Shown here: in pieces, positions 9,026 to 17,130 of the stretch
Layout of the letters: every line of letters starts with the position of its first letter
Position numbering within the stretch: position 1 is the stretch's first letter
DNA from: Bradyrhizobium sp. 21
Lineage (GTDB): Bacteria; Pseudomonadota; Alphaproteobacteria; Rhizobiales; Xanthobacteraceae
Direction of reading: 5' to 3'
Length of the DNA stretch: 64,000 bases
Assembly: GCF_023073335.1 (NCBI RefSeq)
Contig: NZ_JADPJG010000035.1
Span: 314,341-378,340 of the forward strand
Notes under the pieces: model-generated
What the model was told of the DNA's origin: nothing
The model's input: the letters and a program-made list of their open reading frames with translations, nothing else
The model's database searches: none
Translations under genes and position numbers: made by a program

Positions 9026-9113
9026 AGCGTTTTCGAGCGAAGTGGCTACCGGTTCGCGTTAAGAAAACGCGAAAACAAGAATCTAGAGCCTTTCCGATTC
9101 GGAAAGGCTCTAG
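9025..9113. repeat. intergenic repeat with perfect 31-bp palindrome
   Basis: It begins at the stop codon of the GT22 gene with agagcgttttcgagcgaa and continues through cgcgttaagaaaacgcg, a module I recognise from many Rhizobiales intergenic regions. It ends in a perfect hairpin at 9083-9113, with arms CTAGAGCCTTTCC and GGAAAGGCTCTAG and loop gattc. There is no T-tract, so it would be at most a factor-assisted terminator or mRNA 3'-end stabiliser. Confidence 0.65.
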
Positions 9114-9232
9114 CCGCGCCCAATGCTTGCGCCGGCGGCTGCCAGCGGATACATCGCGGCCGGCCCTCGCCAGCGTCTGTCCCGGGTATTAGCCTGCCGA
9201 AGCGCACCGATTCGATTGAGGTTTGAAACGCC

Positions 9233-9847
9233 ATGACCGTACGCCTGCACCGCGGCGACCTGCCCGACCTGTCCCGCTACACCGGAGCGGTGGCGATCGA
9301 CACCGAGACCATGGGCCTGAACCCGCATCGCGACCGGCTCTGCGTGGTGCAGCTCTCGCCCGGCGACGGCAGCGCCGACGTGGTGCAGATCCCGAAGGGG
9401 CATACCGACGCGCCGAACCTGAAGGCCCTGCTGGCCAATCCCGCGATCACGAAGATCTTCCACTTTGCGCGGTTCGACGTCGCGGTGCTGTACCAGACGT
9501 TTGGTGTCATGACCGGGCCGATCTACTGCACCAAGATCGCTTCCCGCCTGATCCGCACCTATACCGACCGCCATGGCCTCAAGGACCTCGTGCGCGAGGT
9601 GCTCAATGTCGATCTCTCCAAGCAGCAGCAATCGAGCGATTGGGGTTCCGACAGCCTGACCGAGCCGCAGCTCGCCTACGCCGCTTCCGACGTGCTGCAT
9701 CTGCATGCCTTGCGCGAGCGGCTCGATGCCATGCTGGCGCGGGAAGGCCGCACCGCGCTGGCAAAAGCCTGTTTCGACTTCCTGCCGACCCGCGCCCTGC
9801 TCGACCTCCAGGGCTGGGCCGAAGAGGACATTTTTGCGCATTCGTAG
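9233..9847 (+). CDS. rnd: ribonuclease D-like 3'-5' exonuclease
   Basis: A 204-residue DEDDy exonuclease. Exo I is AIDTETMGL, Exo II lies around IFHFARFDVAVL, and Exo III is YAASDVLHL, supplying the four acidic metal ligands and the Tyr. It is only the catalytic domain. The HRDC domains of E. coli RNase D (~375 aa) are absent, as is common for the short alphaproteobacterial form. It probably trims short RNAs or tRNA 3' ends. The gene stands just upstream of lptC, an arrangement conserved in alphaproteobacteria. The ATG follows gaggtttgaaacgcc. Confidence 0.9.
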   Translation: MTVRLHRGDLPDLSRYTGAVAIDTETMGLNPHRDRLCVVQLSPGDGSADVVQIPKGHTDAPNLKALLANPAITKIFHFARFDVAVLYQTFGVMTGPIYCTKIASRLIRTYTDRHGLKDLVREVLNVDLSKQQQSSDWGSDSLTEPQLAYAASDVLHLHALRERLDAMLAREGRTALAKACFDFLPTRALLDLQGWAEEDIFAHS

Positions 9848-9988
9848 GGTGTCGGCCGGCGGCCAGGTTACGGCGATCGCCCCGTTTCGGACACTTTCGT
9901 AACGGCCTGTCGCTGGCTGCATATTTTGGCGTTGCCGGCTACAATGGGGCCACCTTCGACCGGACAAGGCGACACCTCAGGAGCCCAG

Positions 9989-10711
9989 GTGAATTCGGCC
10001 CAGAATCCCACCTATGACGCCGCGCTTGCGGCGAAGTTCGCCGGCGCGGCACGCCACAGCCGGCTGGTGCGGATTCTGCGCATCGCGGTGCCGGCGACGG
10101 TGGCCGTGGCCATGGCTGCGATCGTCGCCGTCTCGACCTTCCTCAATCCGTTCCAGATTCCCGTAAAACTCGACGCCGGAAATCTCGTGGTGACGGGCAC
10201 CAAGATCACGATGGAATCGCCGCATATGTCCGGCTTCACCCCGGATCAACGGCCCTACGAGCTCTGGGCCAAGACCGCGACGCAGGACATCACCGACCCC
10301 GATCATGTCGATCTCCATGATTTGCGCGCGAAAGTGCTGATGGAAGACCAATCGCTCCTGTTCCTCGATGCCCGCACCGGAAGGTTCGACAACAAGCAGC
10401 AGCAGCTCGACCTGCACAAGGACATCTTCCTGCGCACCTCGACCGGTTACGAGGCGCGGCTGAACTCGGCCTTCGTCGACATGGGCAAGGGCACGGTCTC
10501 GTCGGACGAGCATGTCGACGTCAAGCTGACCAACGGCACGCTCACGGCCGATCGGCTGCGCATCACGGAAGGCGGCGACGTCATCCGCTTCGAGGGCAAT
10601 GTGGTGATGCATCTCGACAAGCTGGACGACCCTGTCGCCGCTCAGCCTGCGCCGGTCGAGCCCGCACCGCCGCCGCCGAAGTCCAAGAACAAATCTGCCA
10701 ATTCAAAGTGA
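9989..10711 (+). CDS. lptC: LPS export ABC transporter periplasmic protein LptC
   Basis: LptC is the bitopic inner-membrane partner of LptB2FG that receives lipopolysaccharide and hands it to LptA. The protein has an N-terminal cytoplasmic stretch, one transmembrane helix (RIAVPATVAVAMAAIVAV) and a periplasmic beta-jellyroll (from about residue 60, with repeated strands such as FDNKQQQLDLHKDIFLRT). It ends in a Pro-rich tail and Lys/Asn-rich terminus. The GTG at 9989 is preceded by CAGGAG at a good distance and gives 240 residues. ATG codons further upstream lack a site. lptA overlaps its stop codon. Confidence 0.87.
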   Translation: MNSAQNPTYDAALAAKFAGAARHSRLVRILRIAVPATVAVAMAAIVAVSTFLNPFQIPVKLDAGNLVVTGTKITMESPHMSGFTPDQRPYELWAKTATQDITDPDHVDLHDLRAKVLMEDQSLLFLDARTGRFDNKQQQLDLHKDIFLRTSTGYEARLNSAFVDMGKGTVSSDEHVDVKLTNGTLTADRLRITEGGDVIRFEGNVVMHLDKLDDPVAAQPAPVEPAPPPPKSKNKSANSK

Positions 10712-11454
10712 TTTTCATGATCAGGTTTTTTCCGCGTAACGATGCCAAGTGGCGCGCCTTCCTCGGTGCGGCCTTGCTTGTCCTGGGGATCACGCTGGTC
10801 ACAACGGCTTCGGGACTCGCGCAAGCCGTGACGCAGGGCGTGCCCAACGCAATGCAAGGCTTCTCGCAGAATCGCGATCAGCCGATCCAGATCGAGGCTG
10901 CCTCGCTCGAGATGCGCGACAAGAAGAAGGAGGCGACCTTCTCCGGCAATGTGAAGGTCATCCAGGGGGACACCACCATGACCTCGAAGACGCTGGTGGT
11001 GTTCTACGAATCGGGTGGCGGCGACAAGCCGGCAACGCCGCAGCCCGCGCCAGCCAAGGGCGCTAAGTCGGCGCCGATGCAGTCGGCGCAGCCGGGGCCG
11101 GGCGGCAGCTCGTCGATCAAGCGGCTGGAAGCGCACGGCAATGTCGTGGTCACCCAGAAGGACCAGGTGGTGACAGGCGAGACCGCCGTGTTCGACACCA
11201 AAACCAACCTCATCACCATGCTCGGCGGTGGCTCGGGCCAAGTGGTTCTGACGCAGTGCAAGAACGTCATGCGTGGCGACCGGCTGAAAGTCGACATGAC
11301 GACCGGCGTGTCGCGGGTGGAATCCGACACCGGCCGGGTTCAGGTCCTGCTGCCGCAGGGCGCCGGCAACGATTGCGGATCGGGTAGTCCCGCCGCTCCG
11401 GCCAAGCCCGGCATAGGCTCGCCGCTGCAATTGCCCGGTGTCGGTAAAAAGTAA
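10708..11454 (+). CDS. lptA: LPS transport periplasmic protein LptA
   Basis: LptA forms the periplasmic beta-jellyroll bridge for lipopolysaccharide. The N terminus is a signal peptide (hydrophobic core FLGAALLVLGITLVTTASG, cleavage after LAQA). The OstA-like domain follows: QPIQIEAASLEMRDKKKEATFSGNVKV, then EAHGNVVVTQKDQVVTGETAVFD and VMRGDRLKVDM. A Pro/Ala/Gly-rich insertion of ~25 residues interrupts the domain near residues 112-135. This is longer than the E. coli protein. The GTG at 10708 overlaps the lptC stop (GTGA). The ATG at 10717 is an equally possible start. It forms an operon with lptC and probably lptB. Confidence 0.9.
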   Translation: MIFMIRFFPRNDAKWRAFLGAALLVLGITLVTTASGLAQAVTQGVPNAMQGFSQNRDQPIQIEAASLEMRDKKKEATFSGNVKVIQGDTTMTSKTLVVFYESGGGDKPATPQPAPAKGAKSAPMQSAQPGPGGSSSIKRLEAHGNVVVTQKDQVVTGETAVFDTKTNLITMLGGGSGQVVLTQCKNVMRGDRLKVDMTTGVSRVESDTGRVQVLLPQGAGNDCGSGSPAAPAKPGIGSPLQLPGVGKK

Positions 11455-11703
11455 CTTCCAGGCGCGATTTCAACGGCTTGAGCTGGATGCTCCCGATCCG
11501 AGGTTGAAGCTTGCCTGGCGAGACTGTATCTAGCGCCAAGGGCTTTCGAAAAGGGCTTTCGAAGCGGGGTCCGCCGCTTTTCGGGCGTGTTTCACTGGGC
11601 ATGAGACATCCCTTCACTCATGCTGTGTCGGCGAATCGAAAAGCCGGTGCGGCAGATCGCGCGGGTATCGCGCAGGATCACCTTGGAAGGCTAGAAGGCG
11701 GGG

Positions 11704-12705
11704 ATGGTCGATCTCTTCAGCATGTTCCGTCGGCGCCCCGCCAAGCGCGGCCGGCCAGGATTTGCGCGTCAGGACATCACCGCGCTCGGTGACAGCGTCG
11801 GCGGTCTGGTGACCAGCCCGGTGCGGGATGCGCCGCCGATTGCCCGTGACCAGCCCATGCAGGCCTCTGACCCGTACGGCCTCGAGGCTCCCCAGCGGCC
11901 GCGGCAGGCGGCGGCTCAGCCGCCCAAAGCTGTCGCCACAGCCAGGCCCAATGGCGCCGGCGGGCCCCAGCTTCTGAAGCGGCCGGGCTTCCTGGCTGTG
12001 CATAGCGTGGAAAAGAGTTTCGGCAGCCGCCAGGTCGTGCGCGGGGTCAGCATCTATGTGCGCCGCGGCGAAGCCGTCGGTCTGCTGGGTCCGAACGGCG
12101 CCGGCAAGACCACCGTGTTCTACATGATCACCGGCCTGATCAAGGCCGACCGCGGCGCGATCGAGCTCGACGGCCACGACGTCACCAAGCTGCCGATGTA
12201 TCAGCGCGCGCGCCTCGGCATCGGCTATCTGCCGCAGGAGGCCTCGATCTTCCGCGGCCTCACCGTCGAGCAGAACATCCGCGCCGTGCTCGAAGTGGTG
12301 GAACCCTCGCGCAAGAAGCGCGAGCAGCAGCTGGACTCGCTGCTCGACGAATTCAACATCACGCGCCTGCGAAAATCGCCGTCGATCGCGCTGTCAGGCG
12401 GTGAGCGCCGCCGCGTCGAGATCGCGCGCGCGCTGGCGACGCGTCCGAACTACATGCTGCTCGACGAGCCCTTTGCCGGCATCGATCCGATCGCGGTCGG
12501 CGACATCCAGGACCTCGTCCGCCATCTCACCAATCGCGGCATCGGCGTGCTGATCACCGACCACAACGTTCGGGAGACGCTGGGCCTCACCGATCGCGCC
12601 TACATCGTCTATGCCGGTGAAATCTTGACGGAGGGGAGCCCGGATGAGATCGTCGCCGATCCCGACGTTCGCCGGCTTTACCTTGGCGAGGAATTCCGCC
12701 TCTAG
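11704..12705 (+). CDS. lptB: LPS export ABC transporter ATPase LptB, N-extended
   Basis: The cytoplasmic ATPase that powers LPS extraction by LptFG. Walker A is GPNGAGKT, the Q-loop is at YLPQEASIF, the signature is LSGGERRR, and Walker B plus D-loop are YMLLDEPFAGIDP. The H-switch is ITDHNVRET. All are intact and close to LptB family consensus. The protein has 333 residues; typical LptB has ~240. The first ~95 residues are a low-complexity Pro/Ala/Arg/Gln-rich extension that starts MVDLFSMFRRRPAKR and has no recognised domain. A GAAGGCGGGG site precedes the ATG. The 249 bp between lptA and lptB hold no gene and may contain a secondary promoter. Confidence 0.93.
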   Translation: MVDLFSMFRRRPAKRGRPGFARQDITALGDSVGGLVTSPVRDAPPIARDQPMQASDPYGLEAPQRPRQAAAQPPKAVATARPNGAGGPQLLKRPGFLAVHSVEKSFGSRQVVRGVSIYVRRGEAVGLLGPNGAGKTTVFYMITGLIKADRGAIELDGHDVTKLPMYQRARLGIGYLPQEASIFRGLTVEQNIRAVLEVVEPSRKKREQQLDSLLDEFNITRLRKSPSIALSGGERRRVEIARALATRPNYMLLDEPFAGIDPIAVGDIQDLVRHLTNRGIGVLITDHNVRETLGLTDRAYIVYAGEILTEGSPDEIVADPDVRRLYLGEEFRL

Positions 12706-12796
12706 CCCTTTTTTCCCATTCGTCAAGCCGTGTACATCAGTCTGAGAGTAGGATAAGCAAAAATCGGACCAACTTTTTGGGATCGGTTCTTGCTTC

Positions 12797-14410
12797 ATGG
12801 CGCTCACGCAGAGATTAGAGTTCCGACAATCGCAGTCGCTGGTCATGACGCCGCAGTTGATGCAGGCGATCAAGCTGCTGCAATTGTCCAATCTCGATCT
12901 CACGACCTTCGTGGAAGAGGAACTGGAGCGGAACCCGCTGCTGGAGCGGGCTAACGACGAGCCGCCGGCGGGCGAGGGCCCGGCCGAGGCCGGCCCGTAC
13001 GGCGATTCCGACGGTGGCCACAACGATGAGCCGGGCGGCGGTCCGGGCGAGGCGTTCGAGCCGGGCCAGGAAGAATGGATGAGCAAGGATCTCGGCAGCC
13101 GCGCCGAGATCGAGCAGACCCTGGACACGGGCCTGGACAACGTCTTCTCCGAGGAACCCGCCGAGGCGGCCGCGCGCAACGCACAGGATGTGGCGCCGAC
13201 CACCTATACCGAATGGGGTGGCGGCGCCTCCAGCGACGAGGACTACAATCTCGAAGCCTTCGTCGCTGCGGAAACCACGCTCGGCGACCATCTCGCCGAG
13301 CAGCTCTCGGTTGCCTTCACCGGGCCGGCGCAGCGCATGATCGGCCAGTATTTGATCGATCTGGTCGACGAGGCCGGCTATCTGCCGCCGGATCTCGGCC
13401 AGGCCGCCGAACGGCTTGGCGCATCGCAAGCGGACGTCGAGAACGTCCTTGCCGTGCTGCAAAAATTCGATCCGCCCGGCGTCTGCGCGCGCAATTTGAG
13501 CGAATGCCTGGCGATCCAGCTCCGCGAACTCGACCGCTACGATCCCGCGATGCAGGCCTTGGTCGAGCATCTCGATCTGCTGGCCAGGCGCGACGTCGGG
13601 GCCTTGCGCAAGCTCTGCGGCGTCGACGACGAGGACATCGCCGACATGATCGGCGAGATCCGCCGGCTCAATCCCAAGCCCGGCATGAAATTCGGCTCGG
13701 CGCGTATGCAGACCATGGTGCCGGACGTCTATGTCCGCCCGGGCCCGGACGGCGGCTGGCATGTCGAGCTCAACAGCGACACCTTGCCGCGCGTGCTGGT
13801 CAACCAGACCTACTATTCGCAACTGTCGAAGAAGATCGGCAAGGACGGCGACAAGTCGTATTTCACCGACGCGCTGCAGAACGCGACCTGGCTGGTGCGC
13901 GCGCTCGATCAGCGCGCCCGCACCATCCTGAAAGTCGCGACCGAGATCGTGCGCCAGCAGGACGGCTTCTTCACCCATGGCGTGGCGCATCTGCGGCCGC
14001 TGAATCTGAAAGCCGTCGCCGACGCCATCCAGATGCATGAATCCACGGTGTCGCGCGTCACCGCCAACAAATACATGGCGACCAATCGCGGCACGTTCGA
14101 GCTGAAATATTTCTTCACGGCCTCGATCGCCTCGGCCGACGGCGGCGAGGCGCATTCCGCCGAAGCCGTGCGTCACCACATCAAGCAGCTGATCGATTCG
14201 GAAGCGCCGGCTGCGATCCTGTCGGACGACACCATCGTGGAACGCTTGCGCGCCTCGGGCATTGACATTGCCCGCCGCACGGTCGCGAAGTACCGCGAAG
14301 CCATGCGCATTCCGTCCTCGGTGCAACGCCGCCGCGACAAGCAGAGCGCTCTTGGTAACGTCATCTCCACCGCAATGTCCGATCGCTCCCGCAACACCGA
14401 GCTGGCCTGA
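12797..14410 (+). CDS. rpoN: RNA polymerase sigma-54 factor RpoN
   Basis: Sigma-54 directs RNA polymerase to -24/-12 promoters of nitrogen, carbon and symbiosis genes that need enhancer-binding activators. The 537-residue protein has all three regions. Region I is Gln/Leu-rich (SLVMTPQLMQAIKLLQLSNLDL). Region II is an acidic, Gly/Pro-rich linker at about residues 50-110. The core-binding and DNA-binding regions follow, with the RpoN box ARRTVAKYREAMRIPSS near the C terminus. It stands between lptB and hpf-ptsN, the conserved proteobacterial rpoN neighbourhood. Bradyrhizobium japonicum has two rpoN copies. Which one this is cannot be decided here. Confidence 0.97.
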   Translation: MALTQRLEFRQSQSLVMTPQLMQAIKLLQLSNLDLTTFVEEELERNPLLERANDEPPAGEGPAEAGPYGDSDGGHNDEPGGGPGEAFEPGQEEWMSKDLGSRAEIEQTLDTGLDNVFSEEPAEAAARNAQDVAPTTYTEWGGGASSDEDYNLEAFVAAETTLGDHLAEQLSVAFTGPAQRMIGQYLIDLVDEAGYLPPDLGQAAERLGASQADVENVLAVLQKFDPPGVCARNLSECLAIQLRELDRYDPAMQALVEHLDLLARRDVGALRKLCGVDDEDIADMIGEIRRLNPKPGMKFGSARMQTMVPDVYVRPGPDGGWHVELNSDTLPRVLVNQTYYSQLSKKIGKDGDKSYFTDALQNATWLVRALDQRARTILKVATEIVRQQDGFFTHGVAHLRPLNLKAVADAIQMHESTVSRVTANKYMATNRGTFELKYFFTASIASADGGEAHSAEAVRHHIKQLIDSEAPAAILSDDTIVERLRASGIDIARRTVAKYREAMRIPSSVQRRRDKQSALGNVISTAMSDRSRNTELA

Positions 14411-14493
14411 TTGCGCTGGCGCGAAATCGCGCTAGTCTCGATCTCTTATCGAGGCCGATCCAAGCTAGGCACTTGAACCAAGCGAGGCATCAC

Positions 14494-15093
14494 ATGACTC
14501 TCAGAATCTCGGGAAAGAGCGTCAGCGTCGGCGAGGCCCTGCGCGGCCGCGTTTCCGACCGGACCGAAGAGGTCCTGCGTAAATATTTCGACGGCAACTA
14601 TTCCGGGCACATCACGCTCAGCAAGGACGGCTTCGGCTTCCGCACCGACTGTGCGCTGCACCTCGATTCGGGAATTACGCTGGAGGCCGATTCGAACGCG
14701 CCGGACGCCTATGCCAGCGCCGACCAGGCGCTGGTGATGATCGAGAAGCGGCTCAAGCGCTACAAGAGCCGGCTCAAGGACCGCTCCGCCCGCAAGGCCC
14801 ATGTCGCCTCCGCCGCGCTCGCCGCCATGGATGCCACGAGCTACGTGCTGGAAGCGCCGGGCGAGGGTGAGGACGAGGACGAGGTCACCGGCTACAGCCC
14901 CGTGATCATCGCCGAAGCCACCACTTCCCTGAAGCAGCTTTCGGTGAGCGAGGCCGTCATGGAACTCGACCTCAGCGGGGCACCCTGCTTGGTATTCCAG
15001 CATGGTTCTTCGGGCCGGGTGAACATCATCTACCGCCGGGCCGACGGCAATGTGGGCTGGATCGACCCGCCCGGCGGCAAATCGGGCGGTTAG
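14494..15093 (+). CDS. hpf: ribosome hibernation promoting factor, long form
   Basis: A long-form HPF (199 residues). The N-terminal S30AE domain (LRISGKSVSVGEALRGRVSDRTEEVLRKYF, through MIEKRLKRYKSRLKD) occupies the decoding centre. The C-terminal domain (IIAEATTSLKQLSVSEAVMELDLSG...CLVFQHGSSGRVNIIYRRADGNVGWIDPP) dimerises to form 100S ribosomes in stationary phase. A short acidic linker (GEGEDEDE) joins them. I chose the ATG at 14494, which follows AGCGAGG. A TTG at 14473 lies upstream. The gene follows rpoN by 83 bp and precedes ptsN, as in many proteobacteria. Confidence 0.93.
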   Translation: MTLRISGKSVSVGEALRGRVSDRTEEVLRKYFDGNYSGHITLSKDGFGFRTDCALHLDSGITLEADSNAPDAYASADQALVMIEKRLKRYKSRLKDRSARKAHVASAALAAMDATSYVLEAPGEGEDEDEVTGYSPVIIAEATTSLKQLSVSEAVMELDLSGAPCLVFQHGSSGRVNIIYRRADGNVGWIDPPGGKSGG

Positions 15094-15315
15094 GCCCGCG
15101 CAAGCGATCCCCCGTAGCATCCGCAGGTCTTAACAATGACCGTGGCAAAGCCGCACGCGGGAGTTGGCACCGGGATTGCGTTGGAGTAGAAGCGCCCCAC
15201 ATCAGGACCGGGGCTAAGTCCGCCTCCTGCTTCATGTTATTGACGCCGGCCCAACTTGGTCTACCAAGAAGGCCAATTCGGAACCTGACGGTTTAATTCA
15301 CCTCGGAAACCTTCC

Positions 15316-15777
15316 ATGCCGATTACCGATCTGGTCGCACCCGAGGCGATTCTCCCGGCATTGAAGGTCAACAGCAAGAAGCAGGCGCTCCAGGAGCTCG
15401 CCGCCAAGGCGGCCGAGCTGACCGGCCAGAACGAGCGCTCCGTGTTCGAGGTGCTGCTGCAGCGTGAGAAGCTCGGCACCACCGCGGTCGGCTACGGCGT
15501 CGCCATTCCCCACGGCAAGCTGCCCAAGCTGGAAAAGATCTTCGGCCTGTTCGCGCGTCTCGATCGCCCGATCGATTTCGAATCGATGGACGGCCAGCCG
15601 GTCGATCTCGTCTTCCTGCTGCTCGCCCCCGAGGGCGCCGGCGCCGATCACCTCAAGGCGCTCGCCCGCATCGCCCGCCTGCTGCGCGACCAGGACATCG
15701 CCAAGAAGCTCCGCGCCTCGCGCGATGCCCAGGCGATCTATTCGGTGCTGGCGCTGCCGCCGGCGACCGCGGCGTAA
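15316..15777 (+). CDS. ptsN: PTS IIA-like nitrogen-regulatory protein PtsN
   Basis: EIIA-Ntr is the terminal phospho-acceptor of the nitrogen phosphotransferase system (PtsP-NPr-PtsN). It regulates by protein contacts, for example with potassium uptake and stress systems, and does not transport sugar. Length is 153 residues, the family norm. The phosphorylated His is His66 in GYGVAIPHGKLP, and the PTS EIIA type-2 fold is recognisable to the end (IARLLRDQDIAKKLR). The 222-bp gap from hpf suggests its own promoter, although co-transcription with rpoN-hpf is usual elsewhere. Confidence 0.95.
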   Translation: MPITDLVAPEAILPALKVNSKKQALQELAAKAAELTGQNERSVFEVLLQREKLGTTAVGYGVAIPHGKLPKLEKIFGLFARLDRPIDFESMDGQPVDLVFLLLAPEGAGADHLKALARIARLLRDQDIAKKLRASRDAQAIYSVLALPPATAA

Positions 15778-15824
15778 TCCGTCATTGCTGACTGCGAGAG
15801 AGCGCGCGTCGTAACTCGCTCTCG

Positions 15825-15957
15825 TGCCCCGGACGCAGCGCAGCGTCTCTTCGACGATGCGCTGCAGAGCCGGGGCCCATGTCGCCACATTGTGCCTGTT
15901 GCTGTCTGGGTCCCGGCTCTGCGCGGCAGCGTTGCACGCTGCAGCGCGTCCGGGACA
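15825..15957. repeat. imperfect inverted repeat, 'ccggacgc' family
   Basis: Reads tgccccggacgcagcg at one end and gcgcgtccgggacaga at the other. An inner inverted pair is ctgcagagccggggccca / tgggtcccggctctgcg. Two related elements are at 36701-36811 and 37588-37694. It is non-coding and folds into a long cruciform. Confidence 0.7.
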
Positions 15958-15985
15958 GAGTTTAGCACGCCGTAGCTTCACACTC

Positions 15986-16065
15986 CGTCATTGCGAGCGC
16001 AGCGAAGCAATCCAGAATCTTTCCGCGGAGGGACTCTGGATTGCTTCGCTACACTCGCAACGACG
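15986..16065. repeat. inverted repeat, 'gaagcaatcc' family
   Basis: Arms cgtcattgcgagcgcagcg-aagcaatccaga and tctggattgcttcgct-acactcgcaacgacg enclose about 18 bp. The same gaagcaatcc core occurs in the hairpin at 57443-57489. It follows directly after the element at 15825-15957. Together they fill most of the 381-bp gap between ptsN and the heat-shock operon. Confidence 0.7.
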
Positions 16066-16094
16066 ATGCGGAAACATCATCGCACAAAATAAAA

Positions 16095-16124
16095 CGGGCA
16101 CGCCTTCCTTCGAGGGCGTGCCCG
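16095..16124 (-). terminator. terminator of hsp20-DUF1150 operon
   Basis: GC-rich stem CGGGCACGCC/GGGCGTGCCCG. On the minus strand it is followed by a T-rich tract (ttttattttg), the classic intrinsic terminator layout. It lies 35 bp after the DUF1150 stop codon. Confidence 0.8.
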
Positions 16125-16158
16125 CTTGAAACTCTATTCGTGCGCAAAGCGCGTGCGC

Positions 16159-16431
16159 TCAGTGCACGCTCATCGCTTGCAGCTCGTTGCTCCAGGCGTT
16201 GGCTATCGCGGCTTCGCGGCTGTCGGTCAGCATGATCGGCGTGCCGTCGGCGGCGTGGAGCGCGAAGAGCTTGAGGCCCGGCGCGATCTTCGGCGCTTCG
16301 GGAAACAGGCCCGGCACGTCTTCGGAACGGATCTGCTTCACATAGGCGATATGACCTTCGCCGAGGCTTGCCAGCGTCTCGGGCGAGACGCTCTTGGCTT
16401 CGTATTCGAACGCAACGTGACCTTCACTCAT
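16159..16431 (-). CDS. DUF1150 family protein
   Basis: A 90-residue soluble protein beginning MSEGHVAFEYEAKSVSPETLASLGEGHIAYVKQIRSEDV and ending with a conserved ADGTPIMLTDSREAAIANAW segment. This is the DUF1150 signature. The function is unknown. In alphaproteobacteria the family is regularly found next to a small heat-shock protein. Here it follows hsp20 by 50 bp in the same operon and ahead of a strong terminator. A role in proteostasis, perhaps as a partner of the small Hsp, is inference from this context. Confidence 0.88.
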   Translation of the reverse strand: MSEGHVAFEYEAKSVSPETLASLGEGHIAYVKQIRSEDVPGLFPEAPKIAPGLKLFALHAADGTPIMLTDSREAAIANAWSNELQAMSVH

Positions 16432-16481
16432 GGTCTCGACTCCTCTGGAACACTAAGCGGTCGAGTCCGCTACTCGTTCCA

Positions 16482-16907
16482 TTATTCGTGCTCATTGATA
16501 GCGATTGTCTTAACGATCCTCTCCGGTTCAGGCCGGGCAAGATCGACCGACAACAGCCCGTTTTTCAGATCCGCACCCAGCACCAGCATCCCCTCCGCCA
16601 GCACGAAGGTGCGCTGGAAGTGGCGCGCGGCGATGCCGCGATGGATGTATTGCCGGGTCTTGTCGTCCTGCTGCCGCCCGCGAATCACGAGCTGGTTTTC
16701 CTCAATGGTTACATCGAGTTGGTCGCGGGTGAATCCGGCGACCGCCAGCGTGATCCGCAGCCGCTCGGGTTGGCCGTCGGACCGGTCGCACCTCTCGATA
16801 TTGTAGGGAGGGTAACCGTCGGCGCCTTTGACGACGCGGTCGAGCACGCGCTCGATCTCGTCGAAGCCCAGAAGGAACGGACTGGAAAGCGTGGGAACAC
16901 GAGACAT
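16482..16907 (-). CDS. small heat shock protein (Hsp20/IbpA)
   Basis: An ATP-independent holdase chaperone of 141 residues. The N-terminal arm contains SPFLLGFDEIERVLDRV. The alpha-crystallin domain runs from YPPYNIERCDRS to LSVDLARPEPE, with AVAGFTRDQLDVTIEENQLVIRG in the middle and the conserved A-x-x-x-n-G-v-L-like GADLKNGLLSVDL near the end. The C-terminal I-x-I-like anchor is KTIAINEHE. It resembles class A (IbpA-type) rhizobial small Hsps. The gene is first in an operon with DUF1150. It sits behind a sigma-32-type promoter and a 5' leader that folds like a ROSE thermometer. Confidence 0.95.
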   Translation of the reverse strand: MSRVPTLSSPFLLGFDEIERVLDRVVKGADGYPPYNIERCDRSDGQPERLRITLAVAGFTRDQLDVTIEENQLVIRGRQQDDKTRQYIHRGIAARHFQRTFVLAEGMLVLGADLKNGLLSVDLARPEPERIVKTIAINEHE

Positions 16908-16967
16908 AGTTTACAAAGTCCTCTCGAAGCGACTTTGGTGCATCAGGGCCCGTCAAGGCACCCCTTG
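16908..16967 (-). promoter_or_regulatory. ROSE-type RNA thermometer in hsp20 leader
   Basis: The leader next to the start codon forms a hairpin at 16914-16937 (read on the minus strand: CAAAGUC-G-CU ... AG-GACUUUG). UCGCU pairs with the AGGA of the ribosome binding site, leaving one bulged G. That is the diagnostic U(U/C)GCU:AGGA arrangement of ROSE elements. A second hairpin, TCAAGG/CCTTGA (16953-16968), lies further 5'. At low temperature the hairpin would hide the ribosome binding site; heat would melt it. The length of about 60 nt fits a short ROSE element. Confidence 0.85.
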
Positions 16968-16973
16968 ATCAGC

Positions 16974-17003
16974 AATATGGGCATAACACTGTGTCGGTTC
17001 AAG
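16974..17003 (-). promoter_or_regulatory. sigma-32 (RpoH) type promoter for hsp20
   Basis: On the minus strand CTTGAA (16998-17003) is followed after 16 bp by CCCATATT (16974-16981). This agrees with the RpoH consensus CTTGAA / CCCATnT. It places the transcript start near 16967, giving exactly the short ROSE leader. Confidence 0.75.
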
Positions 17004-17130
17004 CAGGTAGCGGGAGTGCCGGGGCCCGCACGCGTGCGTCCCGGCCATGCACAAGCTGTCTTGCGGCATCGAGAACATGAACGCCTGCGACAAGCCCGGC
17101 ACAACGAATCTGCGGGCGATTTATCTCAAT

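Noticed and set aside
12778..12796. A -24/-12-like sequence (gGGatCGgttcTTGCT) just before rpoN, suggesting sigma-54 autoregulation
   Set aside because: The TTGC lies only a few bases before the start codon, so a transcript from it would begin inside rpoN. Several consensus positions also fail.
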